From contig NZ_JACBYV010000001.1 in NCBI RefSeq assembly GCF_013408425.1, positions 1,488,001 to 1,552,000 of the forward strand: DNA of 64,000 nucleotides. The letters run 5' to 3'. The position numbers and the translations under genes are program-made. The notes under the pieces were generated by a model that did not search any database, was not told where the DNA came from, and saw only the letters and a program-made list of their open reading frames with translations. The stretch is from Pseudomonas flavescens (lineage in GTDB: Bacteria; Pseudomonadota; Gammaproteobacteria; Pseudomonadales; Pseudomonadaceae). Positions 8,793 to 16,241 of the stretch are shown in pieces. Position 1 is the first letter of the stretch. Each line of letters begins with the position of its first letter.

Positions 8793-9809
8793 ATGACCAA
8801 CACCTTCAAACTCGGCCGCCTAGCCACCGCTCTGGGGCTGCTCGGCGCCCTGGCAACCCCGCTGGCCGCTCACGCGGAAGGCAAGATCAGCATCGCCCAG
8901 CAATTCGGCATCGGCTACCTGGTGCTGCACGTGGTCAAGGACCAGCAACTGATCGAGAAGCACGCCAAGGCCCAGGGCCTGGAAGAGATCGAGGTCGAAT
9001 GGCGGACCATTTCCGGTGCCACGGCAATGAACGAGGCGCTGCTGGCCGGTGCCATCGACGTGGTATCGGCAGGCGTGCCGCCGATGCTCACCGTCTGGGA
9101 TCGCACCCACGGCAAGCAGAACGTCAAGGCCGTCGCCTCGCTGGGTTCGCTGCCCAACTACTTGCTGAGCAACCGCGCCGAGGTCAAGACCCTGCAGGAT
9201 CTCAGCGACAAGGACCGCATCGCCGTGCCCGCCGCTGGTGTCGGCTTCCAGTCGCGCACCCTGCAGATCGAAACCGCCAAGCTGTACGGCAATGCCGACT
9301 TCCAGCGTTTCGACAAGATTTCCGTGAGCCTGCCGCATCCAGACGCCACCGTGGCGCTGACCAAGGGTGGCTCGGAAATCACCGCGCATTTCTCCAGCCC
9401 GCCATTCCAGTACCAGGCGCTGGAGAACCCGGACGTGCACAAGCTGATCAGCTCCTACGACATCCTTGGCGGCCAAGCCACCTTCAACGTGCTGTACGCC
9501 ACCGAGAAATTCCACGACGAGAACCCGAAGACCTACAAGGCCTTCTACGACGCACTGGTCGAGGCATCGCAAATCATCAAGGCCGACAAGGCCGCGGCGG
9601 CAGAGACCTACATCAAGGTCGAGAACTCCAAGCTGCCGCTGGCGTTCGTCAAGAAGATCATCGAAGACCCGGAGAACGACTTCACCGTCTCGCCGCAACG
9701 CACCTTCATCTACGCCGAGAAGCTGCATGAACTGGGCGTGCTGAAGAACAAGGCGGCTTCCTGGAAGGATTACTTCTTCGAAGAAGCCTACGCCAATCCG
9801 GGTAGCTGA
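8793..9809 (+). CDS. Orphan ABC substrate-binding protein, paralogue of the one at 5484
   Basis: The 338-residue product has a clear signal peptide (LATALGLLGALATPLAAHA, cleavage near residue 28) and a mature start KISIAQQFGIGYLVLHVV. It closely parallels the product at 5484 over its whole length, so a duplication is likely. No ATPase or permease follows; it probably shares those at 6533 and 7410 and widens the substrate range. The start at 8793 is chosen because it gives a normal signal peptide. The longer upstream open frame merely reads through the tandem repeat. Confidence 0.86.
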   Translation: MTNTFKLGRLATALGLLGALATPLAAHAEGKISIAQQFGIGYLVLHVVKDQQLIEKHAKAQGLEEIEVEWRTISGATAMNEALLAGAIDVVSAGVPPMLTVWDRTHGKQNVKAVASLGSLPNYLLSNRAEVKTLQDLSDKDRIAVPAAGVGFQSRTLQIETAKLYGNADFQRFDKISVSLPHPDATVALTKGGSEITAHFSSPPFQYQALENPDVHKLISSYDILGGQATFNVLYATEKFHDENPKTYKAFYDALVEASQIIKADKAAAAETYIKVENSKLPLAFVKKIIEDPENDFTVSPQRTFIYAEKLHELGVLKNKAASWKDYFFEEAYANPGS

Positions 9810-9825
9810 TAGCGGTGACCAGAAA

Positions 9826-9886
9826 CTAGCGGGCCGTTGAAAAACGTCAGCGATGGCAACGCAGATAGTTTTTCAAAGCCTGCTAG
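9826..9886 (+). terminator. Large imperfect hairpin after the orphan binding-protein gene
   Basis: Inner arms TTGAAAAAC (9837-9845) and GTTTTTCAA (9868-9876) are perfectly complementary. Outer arms CTAGC (9826-9830) and GCTAG (9882-9886) extend the stem. There is no terminal T-run, so this may act as a 3'-end or processing hairpin rather than a classic terminator. Confidence 0.4.
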
Positions 9887-10024
9887 CGCGGGTGATCCCC
9901 GCGCGCAATTAGCCCTGCACTGCTGCGCACAACGCGGCAGTCGACTGCTGGTATTGATGATGCGTTCGTTCGTGGTAACCGGCCTGCAGGTGCAGGCCCC
10001 CTTGTATGACGGCGGTGCGCAGCC

Positions 10025-10690
10025 ATGAGCTTCGACTGGCCATTCGTTTTATCGACGCTGCCGGCCTTTTTGAAAGCCGTTGGCGTTACCCTGCAGGTCG
10101 GTGCCATTGCCATCGCCTGTTCCTTGCTGGTAGCGCTGCTCAACTCGGCGATCCTGGTCTGGCGGGTGCCTTTGCTGCGCCGCCTGGTCGGCTTGTACGT
10201 CGAGGTGGCGCGCAACACGCCGTTGCTGATCCAGCTGTTCTTCATCTATTTCGCCTTGCCGGTGATCGGCATTCGGCTGTCCGGTTTCGCGGCGGCGATC
10301 ATCGCCATGACCTTTCTCGGCGGTGCCTACCTGACCGAGGTGCTGCGCGCCGGGGTGGAAGCGGTGCCCAAGGCGCAGATCGAATCGGGGCTGTCCATCG
10401 GCCTGTCGCGCTGGCAACTGTTGCGCCACGTGATCCTGCCCCAGGCCGGTCTGCTGAGCCTGCCAGCGCTGTTCGCCAATTTCATCTTCCTGCTCAAGGA
10501 AACCACCGTGGTATCGGCGGTGGCAGTGCCGGAGATTCTCTACACCACCAAGAGCTACATCGCTCTGTACTACAAGACCTACGAGATGCTCGCGGTGATG
10601 ACCGCCCTGTGCGTGCTGCTGTTCCTGCCGCTGTCGCTGTTGCTGGGTGTACTGGAAAGGAGGCTGCAACATGGCCAGTTCGGGTCTTGA
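10025..10690 (+). CDS. Polar amino-acid ABC transporter permease (HisM/GlnP family), first subunit
   Basis: The 221-residue product has the His/Glu/Gln/Arg permease layout with about five membrane segments. It carries the family motif EVARNTPLLIQLFF and the ATPase-contact loop GLSRWQLLRHVILPQA. It starts the operon permease, permease, ATPase, lipoprotein (10025-12984). The next gene starts 20 bp inside its end. The surrounding sulfur genes suggest a sulfur-containing amino acid such as cystine, but the family also carries Glu, Gln, Arg and His. Confidence 0.87.
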   Translation: MSFDWPFVLSTLPAFLKAVGVTLQVGAIAIACSLLVALLNSAILVWRVPLLRRLVGLYVEVARNTPLLIQLFFIYFALPVIGIRLSGFAAAIIAMTFLGGAYLTEVLRAGVEAVPKAQIESGLSIGLSRWQLLRHVILPQAGLLSLPALFANFIFLLKETTVVSAVAVPEILYTTKSYIALYYKTYEMLAVMTALCVLLFLPLSLLLGVLERRLQHGQFGS

Positions 10691-11330
10691 GCTGCTCTGG
10701 GTGTCGGCGCCACAACTGGCCCGCGGCGCCTGGGAAACCCTGAGTATTTCGGCGTCGGCCATTGCCTTCAGTACCGCTGGCGGGGTGCTTTACGGCGTGC
10801 TGCGCAGCCTGGGTTCGGGCTGGGTCGACGGTGTGCTGCGGGTCTATCTGGAAATGTTCCGGGCGATCCCGGTGCTGGTCTGGCTGTACCTGTTCTTCTT
10901 CGGCCTGCCGATCTTCGCCGGTATCAGCGTGCCGAGCTTCTGGTGCGCGGTGCTGGTGCTGTCGCTGTGGGGCGCCAGCGAGGTGGGCGAGGTGGTGCGC
11001 GGCGGCTTGCAATCTCTGCCACCTGGTCAGCGCGAGGCGGGCCTGGCAATCGGTCTGAATACCTGGCAGCTGTACGGCGAGGTGCTGCTGCCCCAGGCCC
11101 TGAAACGCATCACGCCGCCGACCATCAACGTTTATACGCGGCTGATCAAGACAAGCTCGCTGGCGGTGCTGATCGGTGTGGTGGATGTGATCAAGGTAGG
11201 CCAGCAGATCATCGAACGCACCTACGAGTCGGTGTTGATCTACGGCTTTCTGTTCCTGTTCTTCTTTGTGCTCTGTTATCCGCTGTCGGCCGCTTCGCGT
11301 GTGCTTGAACGGCGCTGGAGTCATGCATGA
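10671..11330 (+). CDS. Polar amino-acid ABC transporter permease, second subunit
   Basis: The 219-residue permease is homologous to the preceding one; [20 protein letters not shown] and the contact loop [16 protein letters not shown] are visible. The ATG at 10671 has GGAGG about 7 bases upstream, inside the preceding gene, and this decides the start. The stop overlaps the ATG of the ATPase gene. The two permeases probably form the heterodimeric channel of the importer. Confidence 0.87.
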   Translation: MASSGLELLWVSAPQLARGAWETLSISASAIAFSTAGGVLYGVLRSLGSGWVDGVLRVYLEMFRAIPVLVWLYLFFFGLPIFAGISVPSFWCAVLVLSLWGASEVGEVVRGGLQSLPPGQREAGLAIGLNTWQLYGEVLLPQALKRITPPTINVYTRLIKTSSLAVLIGVVDVIKVGQQIIERTYESVLIYGFLFLFFFVLCYPLSAASRVLERRWSHA

Positions 11331-12088
11331 CCGCGTTGATCGAACTCTCTTCATTCAGTAAAAGCTTCGGCGCCACACCGGTGCTGCGTGCCGTCGACCT
11401 GCGCGTCGAACGCGGCGAGGTGGTGGTGATTCTCGGCCCCAGCGGCTGCGGCAAAAGTACCTTGCTGCGCTGCCTCAATGGCCTCGAGCAAGGGCAGGGC
11501 GGCAGCCTGCGTTTCGCCGGCCACGAGCTGAATGGCAAGACCGACTGGCGTGCCGTGCGCCAGGAAATCGGCATGGTATTCCAGAGCTACCACCTGTTCC
11601 CGAACAAGACGGTGCTGGAGAACATCCTGCTCGGCCCGCTCAAGGTGCAGAAGCGTCCCTTCGCCGAAGCCCTCGCGCAGGCCGAGCGTCTGCTCGAGCG
11701 GGTCGGCCTGCTGGACAAGCGCAATGCCTATCCCCGCGAGCTGTCGGGTGGGCAGCAGCAGCGTATCGCCATCGTCCGTGCGCTGTGCATGAACCCGCAG
11801 GTGATGCTGTTCGACGAGGTGACCGCAGCCCTCGACCCGGAGATGGTCAAGGAAGTGCTGGAAGTCATCCTGGGCCTCGCCGAAGGCGGCATGACCATGC
11901 TCATCGTCACCCATGAAATGGCCTTCGCCCGGGCGGTGGCCGACCGAATCCTGTTCATGGACGGCGGCGTGATCGCCGAACAGAACGACCCTGAAACTTT
12001 TTTCAGCAACCCGCAAACCGCACGCGCGCAGCAGTTTCTGGAGAAGTTCTCCTACGTGGAAAACATGCCCAAAAGGAAAGCGCAATGA
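11327..12088 (+). CDS. Polar amino-acid ABC transporter ATP-binding protein (GlnQ/HisP-like)
   Basis: The 253-residue ATPase has Walker [10 protein letters not shown] at residues 37-45, signature [15 protein letters not shown] and Walker [15 protein letters not shown]. The last differs slightly from the usual DEPTSALDPE, with Val replacing Pro after Glu. It carries the family's [12 protein letters not shown] switch region. It overlaps the upstream permease and downstream binding protein by four bases at each end. Confidence 0.88.
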   Translation: MTALIELSSFSKSFGATPVLRAVDLRVERGEVVVILGPSGCGKSTLLRCLNGLEQGQGGSLRFAGHELNGKTDWRAVRQEIGMVFQSYHLFPNKTVLENILLGPLKVQKRPFAEALAQAERLLERVGLLDKRNAYPRELSGGQQQRIAIVRALCMNPQVMLFDEVTAALDPEMVKEVLEVILGLAEGGMTMLIVTHEMAFARAVADRILFMDGGVIAEQNDPETFFSNPQTARAQQFLEKFSYVENMPKRKAQ

Positions 12089-12984
12089 CCTTCAAATCTG
12101 CCCTAGCATTCCCGTTACTCGCCGCCAGCCTGCTGATTGGCTGCGGCCCGTCCGATGAACCCAAGCAGGCCGCTGCCGAGCCTGCCGCCCCGACGCCACC
12201 CGCTGCCGAAGCGGCACCGAGCGACAGCTACCTGGAGAAGATCAAGGCCCGCGACAAGCTGATCGTCGGCGTCTTCAGCGACAAACCGCCGTTCGGTTTC
12301 GTCAACGAGCAGGGCGAGCACGTCGGCTTCGATACCGATATCGCCAAACGCTTCGCCAAGGACTTGCTCGGTGACGAGAAGAAAGTCGAGTTCGTGGTGG
12401 TCGAGCCGGCCAGCCGCATCCCGTTCCTGCAGAGCGACAAGGTCGATCTGATCCTCGCCAACATGACCGTCACTCCCGAGCGTGCGCAAGCGGTGGACTT
12501 CACCAATCCCAACCTGCGTGTCGCCGTTCAGGCTCTGGTGGCCGACGGCAGTGAGGTGCAGAAACTCGATGATCTGGCCGACAAGACCACCATCGTGACC
12601 ACCGGCACCACGGCCGATATCTGGCTGACCAAGAACCATCCTGAGTGGAAGCTGCTCAAGTTCGAGAAGAACTCCGAGTCGCTGCAGGCGCTGGCCAACG
12701 GCCGCGGCGATGCCTACGCCCAGGACAACCTGGTGCTGTTCAGCTGGGCCAAGCAGAATCCGGGCTATCGCGTTCTGCCCGAAACCCTGGGTGATGAAGC
12801 TCCGATCGCACCTGCAGTGAAGAAGGGCAATATCGAACTGCGCGACTGGGTGAACGACGAGCTGGCCAAGCTGGGAGAAGAGAAGTTCCTGCTCGCTCTG
12901 TATGACCAGTACGTGCGCCCGGAGCTGGCGGAAGGTACCGACCCGCAGGCGATCATCGTCGAAGGCGGCAAGTGGAAGGAGTGA
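12085..12984 (+). CDS. Amino-acid ABC transporter substrate-binding lipoprotein (family 3)
   Basis: The 299-residue protein has a lipoprotein signal ([10 protein letters not shown], Cys20). A proline/alanine-rich linker precedes the SBP_bac_3 domain ([19 protein letters not shown], then [16 protein letters not shown]). The substrate-contact Arg/Asp signature region is around [15 protein letters not shown]. This layout resembles PEB1/GluB-type proteins for acidic or polar amino acids. Cystine or another sulfur amino acid is suggested only by neighbourhood. A strong hairpin (13011-13046) closes the operon. Confidence 0.85.
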   Translation: MTFKSALAFPLLAASLLIGCGPSDEPKQAAAEPAAPTPPAAEAAPSDSYLEKIKARDKLIVGVFSDKPPFGFVNEQGEHVGFDTDIAKRFAKDLLGDEKKVEFVVVEPASRIPFLQSDKVDLILANMTVTPERAQAVDFTNPNLRVAVQALVADGSEVQKLDDLADKTTIVTTGTTADIWLTKNHPEWKLLKFEKNSESLQALANGRGDAYAQDNLVLFSWAKQNPGYRVLPETLGDEAPIAPAVKKGNIELRDWVNDELAKLGEEKFLLALYDQYVRPELAEGTDPQAIIVEGGKWKE

Positions 12985-13010
12985 TTCGCTCCTGACGGCA
13001 GCTGCAAGTC

Positions 13011-13046
13011 AGCAAGGCCCGCCCGGGAAACCAGGCGGGCCTTGCT
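13011..13046 (+). terminator. GC-rich hairpin closing the amino-acid ABC operon
   Basis: Perfect 13-bp arms AGCAAGGCCCGCC (13011-13023) and GGCGGGCCTTGCT (13034-13046) flank a 10-base loop, 27 bases after the stop. No T-run follows, so termination could be imperfect. Confidence 0.6.
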
Positions 13047-13321
13047 GCATTCAGGGCTCGTGAAGTTGTCAGACGGTGGTCTGAGACAGGCAATAGGCAA
13101 GGGTGTCGCCTTCAGGACGATTTTTTGCGCTCAGGTTAGAACGATTATTCACTTCGGTTATTTGCTAAGCGCTGAAAGATATATCCATAACGTCCATATC
13201 CACTTCATGGCATCTACGATGATCGCTGAAGCGTCGTTTCCGACGCTGGGGCACGTTACGGTGACGCAAATCGCTCGATTTTCCCCGTCAACACGCCCGT
13301 TTTGGCTGCGCTGCTGACAGC

Positions 13322-13349
13322 TTGTCTGGTGTGCTGAGCGGCCTAGAAT
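13322..13349 (+). promoter_or_regulatory. Candidate sigma-70 promoter of the Met/Cys-rich gene
   Basis: TTGTCT (13322-13327), a 16-base spacer and TAGAAT (13344-13349) resemble -35 and -10 boxes. They would give a leader of about 45 bases before the ATG at 13402. The rest of the 355-bp gap (13047-13401) holds only a small hairpin (13230-13247, AGCGTCG/CGACGCT) and no convincing gene. Confidence 0.4.
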
Positions 13350-13401
13350 CGCCTCCAACGAAACAGCTTCAAGACCCTTCCAGCCAATCAAGGAGTTCAC
13401 C

Positions 13402-13902
13402 ATGATGAACGCAATGCAAATGCCGATGAATGCCAACATGCCGATGATGATGGGCATGCCCATGATGATGGCGACCATGAGCTGCGACATGCAGGCCGAC
13501 TGCATGAACTGCACCATGATGCCGGCTGCTGGCATGGACAAGGCGATGTTCAAGAACAGCGCCGAAATGATGTCCATGATGATGGATTGCGCCATGCCGA
13601 TGATGATGCACTGCGGCAACATGTCGATGATGTGCATGTCGCAGGACGCCATGGCCAAGATGCCGATGAACATGATGATGATGCCTGCCATGGGTATGGG
13701 CATGCCGATGCCGTCCATGCAGTGCGCCATGGAATGCAGCATGAGCGCCGACGGCATGATGATGTGCAAGATGATGCCGATGCCCGGTATGGACATGATG
13801 ATGTTCAAGCGCTGCTGCGAACTGATGATGAAGATGATGGATTCCGGTATGCCGATGATGATGAGCTGCAATGGCATGCCGATGATGTGCTGCACCTGCT
13901 GA
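13402..13902 (+). CDS. Methionine- and cysteine-rich protein of unknown function (two internal repeats)
   Basis: By my count the 166-residue product has about 68 Met and 15 Cys, so half of all residues contain sulfur. I do not recognise a family. Two halves of about 85 residues are related: residues 44-78 (GMDKAMFKNSAE..., ending in a Met cluster and Cys) align with 129-163 (GMDMMMFKRCCE...). Residues around 7-37 align loosely with 87-122. Cys occur at 28, 34, 37, 63, 71, 78, 108, 112, 122, 138, 139, 156, 163, 164 and 166, ending in CCTC. There is no signal peptide or standard membrane segment, so it is probably cytosolic. Translation is supported by AAGGAG at 13390-13395, seven bases from the ATG, a candidate promoter and a downstream hairpin. 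A soft-metal (Cu(I)) ligand, an oxidant sink or a sulfur reserve are possible roles; none is proven. Confidence 0.82.
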   Translation: MMNAMQMPMNANMPMMMGMPMMMATMSCDMQADCMNCTMMPAAGMDKAMFKNSAEMMSMMMDCAMPMMMHCGNMSMMCMSQDAMAKMPMNMMMMPAMGMGMPMPSMQCAMECSMSADGMMMCKMMPMPGMDMMMFKRCCELMMKMMDSGMPMMMSCNGMPMMCCTC

Positions 13903-13925
13903 TTCGACAGCAGTAGACAGTGGCA

Positions 13926-13948
13926 AAAAATCGCCAGGAGCGATTTTT
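13926..13948 (+). terminator. Hairpin downstream of the Met/Cys-rich gene
   Basis: AAAAATCGC (13926-13934) and GCGATTTTT (13940-13948) form a perfect 9-bp stem with a 5-base loop, ending in T5. It lies 24 bases after the stop codon and looks like a Rho-independent terminator able to act in both directions. Confidence 0.65.
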
Positions 13949-14002
13949 GACGTCGCTTGCGACCGCCTGTAGGGCGACCGCCAGGGATGGCAGGCCACCA
14001 AA

Positions 14003-14029
14003 AGAAGCCCGGCCTTGCGCCGGGCTTCT
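14003..14029 (-). terminator. Terminator of the XRE-cupin regulator gene
   Basis: AGAAGCCCGGC (14003-14013) and GCCGGGCTTCT (14019-14029) form an 11-bp stem. On the minus strand it is followed by TTTT and lies 6 bases after the regulator's stop codon, which fits an intrinsic terminator. Confidence 0.75.
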
Positions 14030-14035
14030 GCGTTT

Positions 14036-14668
14036 TCAGTCCAGCCGTTCCGGATACTTGACCACCAGATAGCACAGCGCTTCGCTGTCTGCCGGGTTGC
14101 GGTAGCGGTGTGGCTGGTCGGCGTAGAAGAGAATCGCGTCGCCAGTCGACAACAGGTAGCGCTCCTCGTTGACGCAGACTTCCAGCACGCCTTGGGCCAC
14201 TACCAGGTTTTCCTGGGTTCCGGGAGCATGCCCATCGGCTTGCTCCTCGGCCAGGGGAGCGAGGCGCAGCTCGTAGAATTCCGACTGTCGAGCGATATCG
14301 AACGGGAACAACGCCCTGCTGACGAATGCGCCGCTGGCACTCACCAGACGCCTGCTGGTGCGCGCCGGCAACAGCGCGACGCCTTCGAATGCACGGCTTT
14401 CGAGAAAGGCGGCCACCGACACCTTGAGGCCCTTGGCGATCTTGCACAGCACCTTGATCGACGGCGTGCTGCGACCTGATTCGATCTGCGCCAGCATGGC
14501 ACGGCTCACGCCGCACTGGCGGGCGAGGGCATCCAGGGAGAGGTTGCGTTTGCAGCGCAGGCGCTGAAGGTTGTGGGCGACCAACTGGCTGGTCTGGTCG
14601 TCAGGTTCATTGTCGTCGGGCGCGCCGACGACTTCAGGTTTGGCGGGAAAGGGGCTGATCGTGGTCAT
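14036..14668 (-). CDS. XRE-family transcriptional regulator with C-terminal cupin domain
   Basis: The 210-residue regulator has an N-terminal helix-turn-helix (LSLDALARQCGVSRAMLAQI, then ESGRSTPSIKVLCKIAKGL) and a C-terminal cupin fold (ENLVVAQGVLEVCVNEERYL, then GDAILFYADQPHRYRN). Such HTH-cupin proteins sense small molecules and often control neighbouring uptake or catabolic genes. The ATG at 14668 is chosen over an upstream in-frame ATG at 14755 because the HTH starts shortly after it and a GGAG lies upstream. It sits between the Met-rich gene and the sulfate uptake operon. Its target is unknown. Confidence 0.85.
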   Translation of the reverse strand: MTTISPFPAKPEVVGAPDDNEPDDQTSQLVAHNLQRLRCKRNLSLDALARQCGVSRAMLAQIESGRSTPSIKVLCKIAKGLKVSVAAFLESRAFEGVALLPARTSRRLVSASGAFVSRALFPFDIARQSEFYELRLAPLAEEQADGHAPGTQENLVVAQGVLEVCVNEERYLLSTGDAILFYADQPHRYRNPADSEALCYLVVKYPERLD

Positions 14669-14673
14669 GGCCC

Positions 14674-14832
14674 TCAGCTCCGGCAGGCTTGATCCACGTG
14701 CGCCATTTGTAGCTGAGCGGCCGGAAAGCTGAAACGACTCGCGTACATGGCCCACATCGCTTCAGCCATGAGCCGCGCCTGGCGGCGTTTACGGTAGCTG
14801 GTGAAATCGATCACTGTGGCGGTATGGGTCAT
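14674..14832 (-). CDS. Small basic protein (52 residues), unknown function
   Basis: This short frame lies directly upstream of, and on the same strand as, the XRE-cupin regulator, with a 5-bp gap. The product has a short N-terminal beta-like stretch (HTATVIDFTSY), then a basic patch RKRRQAR and an amphipathic helix with several Met and Ala. Its promoter would share the AT-rich divergent region with sbp. I do not recognise the family. It does not resemble the DUF2292/OscA small protein found near sbp in other pseudomonads. Confidence 0.55.
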   Translation of the reverse strand: MTHTATVIDFTSYRKRRQARLMAEAMWAMYASRFSFPAAQLQMAHVDQACRS

Positions 14833-15091
14833 GGTGGTTCTCTTGCGCTGTGGCGTATGTGCCGACTCTACCCAGACTTTTTTAGATCCATAAATAATCA
14901 ATTTTCATGTGGTAATTCTTTTTGGGAATTTAGCTGTCTTGCTAAAAGCTGGTTACAGGAATGGAGGAGGGAAGTGGCCTTTCTAGTGCGTAGTGGAATA
15001 TGTTTATGATAAATAGATTCTTTTACGGCATAAGGCCGTCAAGCAGACTGACGCCGTCATCCGTATCCATCTCGTAAGGAAACCCTGGATC
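14833..15091. promoter_or_regulatory. AT-rich divergent intergenic region upstream of sbp
   Basis: The 259-bp gap between the small minus-strand gene and sbp contains a markedly AT-rich stretch at 14878-14960 (for example ataaataatcaattttcat). It probably carries promoters in both directions and a CysB activator site, expected for sulfate-uptake genes. No site is exact enough to place. Confidence 0.4.
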
Positions 15092-16105
15092 ATGCTCAAG
15101 AAACTCCTGCTGGCGACTGCCGTCACCACCTCGCTGCTCGGTAGCGCCGCTGCGCTGGCTGCGGACAAACCCATTCTCAATGCCTCCTATGACGTCGCCC
15201 GTGAGCTGTTCGCCGAGATCAATCCCAAGTTCCAGGCCCACTGGAAGGCCGAGACCGGCAAGGATCTGAAAATCGACCAGTCGTTCGCCGGGACTTCGCG
15301 CCAGGCTCAGGACATCATTCAGGGCAAGAAGGTCGACACCGTGACCTTCAACCAGGTCACCGATGTGGACATTCTGGCCAAACGTGGCCTGGTGCGTAAG
15401 GATTGGGCCGAGCAGTTCCCCAACCATAGCTCGCCGTACTACAGCACCACTGCTTTTCTGGTGCGCAAGGGCAACCCGAAAAACATCAAGAACTGGGACG
15501 ATCTGGCCCGTTCGGACGTGAAACTGGTATTCCCCAACCCGAAAACCTCCGGCAACGCTCGCTACAGCTACCTGGGCGCCTGGCTGTACGCCAACGAAGC
15601 GTTCAAGGGGGACGAAGCCAAGATCAAGGAATTCGTCGGCAAGATCCTCCACAACGTCGAGAACTTCCCCACCGGCGGTCGGGGTGCCACCGTGGCCTTC
15701 GCTCAGAACGGGCAGGGTGACGTGCTGCTGAGCTTCGAATCTGAAGTGGTCAATATCGCCAAGGGCGAAGAGTTCAAATCCGGTGAATTCGAGGTGATCG
15801 TGCCGCCGGTCAGCGTGCTGGCCGAATTCCCGGTCGCCGTGGTGGACAAGGTGGTCGACGAGAAGGGCACCCGTGATGTCGCCAAGGCCTATCTGGACTT
15901 CCAGTACAGCAAGGACATCCAGAAGCTGCTGACCACCTACCACTACCGCGTACAGGACAAGGAAGTGGCCGCTGCGACGGCTGGTCAGTTCCAGGATCTG
16001 CGCCTGATCAACCCGACCGAAGTCCTCGGCACCTGGGACGAGATCACGGCCAAGCACTTCGACGGCAATGCTATTCTTGACCAGCTTCTGGCCCAAGGCC
16101 GGTAA
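15092..16105 (+). CDS. sbp: Periplasmic sulfate-binding protein
   Basis: The 337-residue product has a signal peptide (LLLATAVTTSLLGSAAALAA) and a mature start ILNASYDVARELFAEIN, the hallmark of Sbp/CysP. Further family segments are TFNQVTDVDILAKRG and LVFPNPKTSGNARYSYLGAW, the latter part of the anion site. It captures sulfate (or thiosulfate) for the CysT-CysW channel encoded downstream. The ATG at 15092 has AAGGAAA upstream. Expression under sulfur limitation through CysB is expected from the family. Confidence 0.94.
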   Translation: MLKKLLLATAVTTSLLGSAAALAADKPILNASYDVARELFAEINPKFQAHWKAETGKDLKIDQSFAGTSRQAQDIIQGKKVDTVTFNQVTDVDILAKRGLVRKDWAEQFPNHSSPYYSTTAFLVRKGNPKNIKNWDDLARSDVKLVFPNPKTSGNARYSYLGAWLYANEAFKGDEAKIKEFVGKILHNVENFPTGGRGATVAFAQNGQGDVLLSFESEVVNIAKGEEFKSGEFEVIVPPVSVLAEFPVAVVDKVVDEKGTRDVAKAYLDFQYSKDIQKLLTTYHYRVQDKEVAAATAGQFQDLRLINPTEVLGTWDEITAKHFDGNAILDQLLAQGR

Positions 16106-16196
16106 TTTGGCTGTCGCAACGATCTGCTGCGCGTCGGCCCTGCGGCTTTCGAGATCGTGATGATCGCTGAAGGCTGAGCTGCATCAGCTGTATTTC

Positions 16197-16223
16197 ACAA
16201 ACCGCCACCTTCCGGCGGTTTGT
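16197..16223 (+). terminator. Intra-operon hairpin between sbp and cysT
   Basis: ACAAACCGCC (16197-16206) and GGCGGTTTGT (16214-16223) form a perfect 10-bp stem directly before the cysT ribosome-binding site. Such a structure would partly terminate or protect the sbp message, giving more binding protein than permease. Confidence 0.55.
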
Positions 16224-16241
16224 GCATTGAAGGACTTTCGA

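Noticed and set aside
13369..14001. Minus-strand His-rich open frame of about 210 codons opposite the Met-rich gene
   Set aside because: ATG read backwards is CAT, so Met runs create His runs in the complementary frame. It has no ribosome-binding site and the plus-strand gene has good signals.
13158..14516. Minus-strand open frame of about 450 codons spanning the regulator and the Met-rich gene
   Set aside because: It runs in a different frame through the XRE-cupin gene, and its Ile/Met-rich part is again a shadow of ATG runs.
14674..14832. Small gene as an OscA homologue
   Set aside because: Position near sbp fits, but the sequence does not resemble the DUF2292 small proteins and it lies on the opposite strand from sbp.
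16227..16241. TTG at 16227 as the cysT start
   Set aside because: It lies upstream of the AAGGA ribosome-binding site, which has correct spacing to the GTG at 16242.
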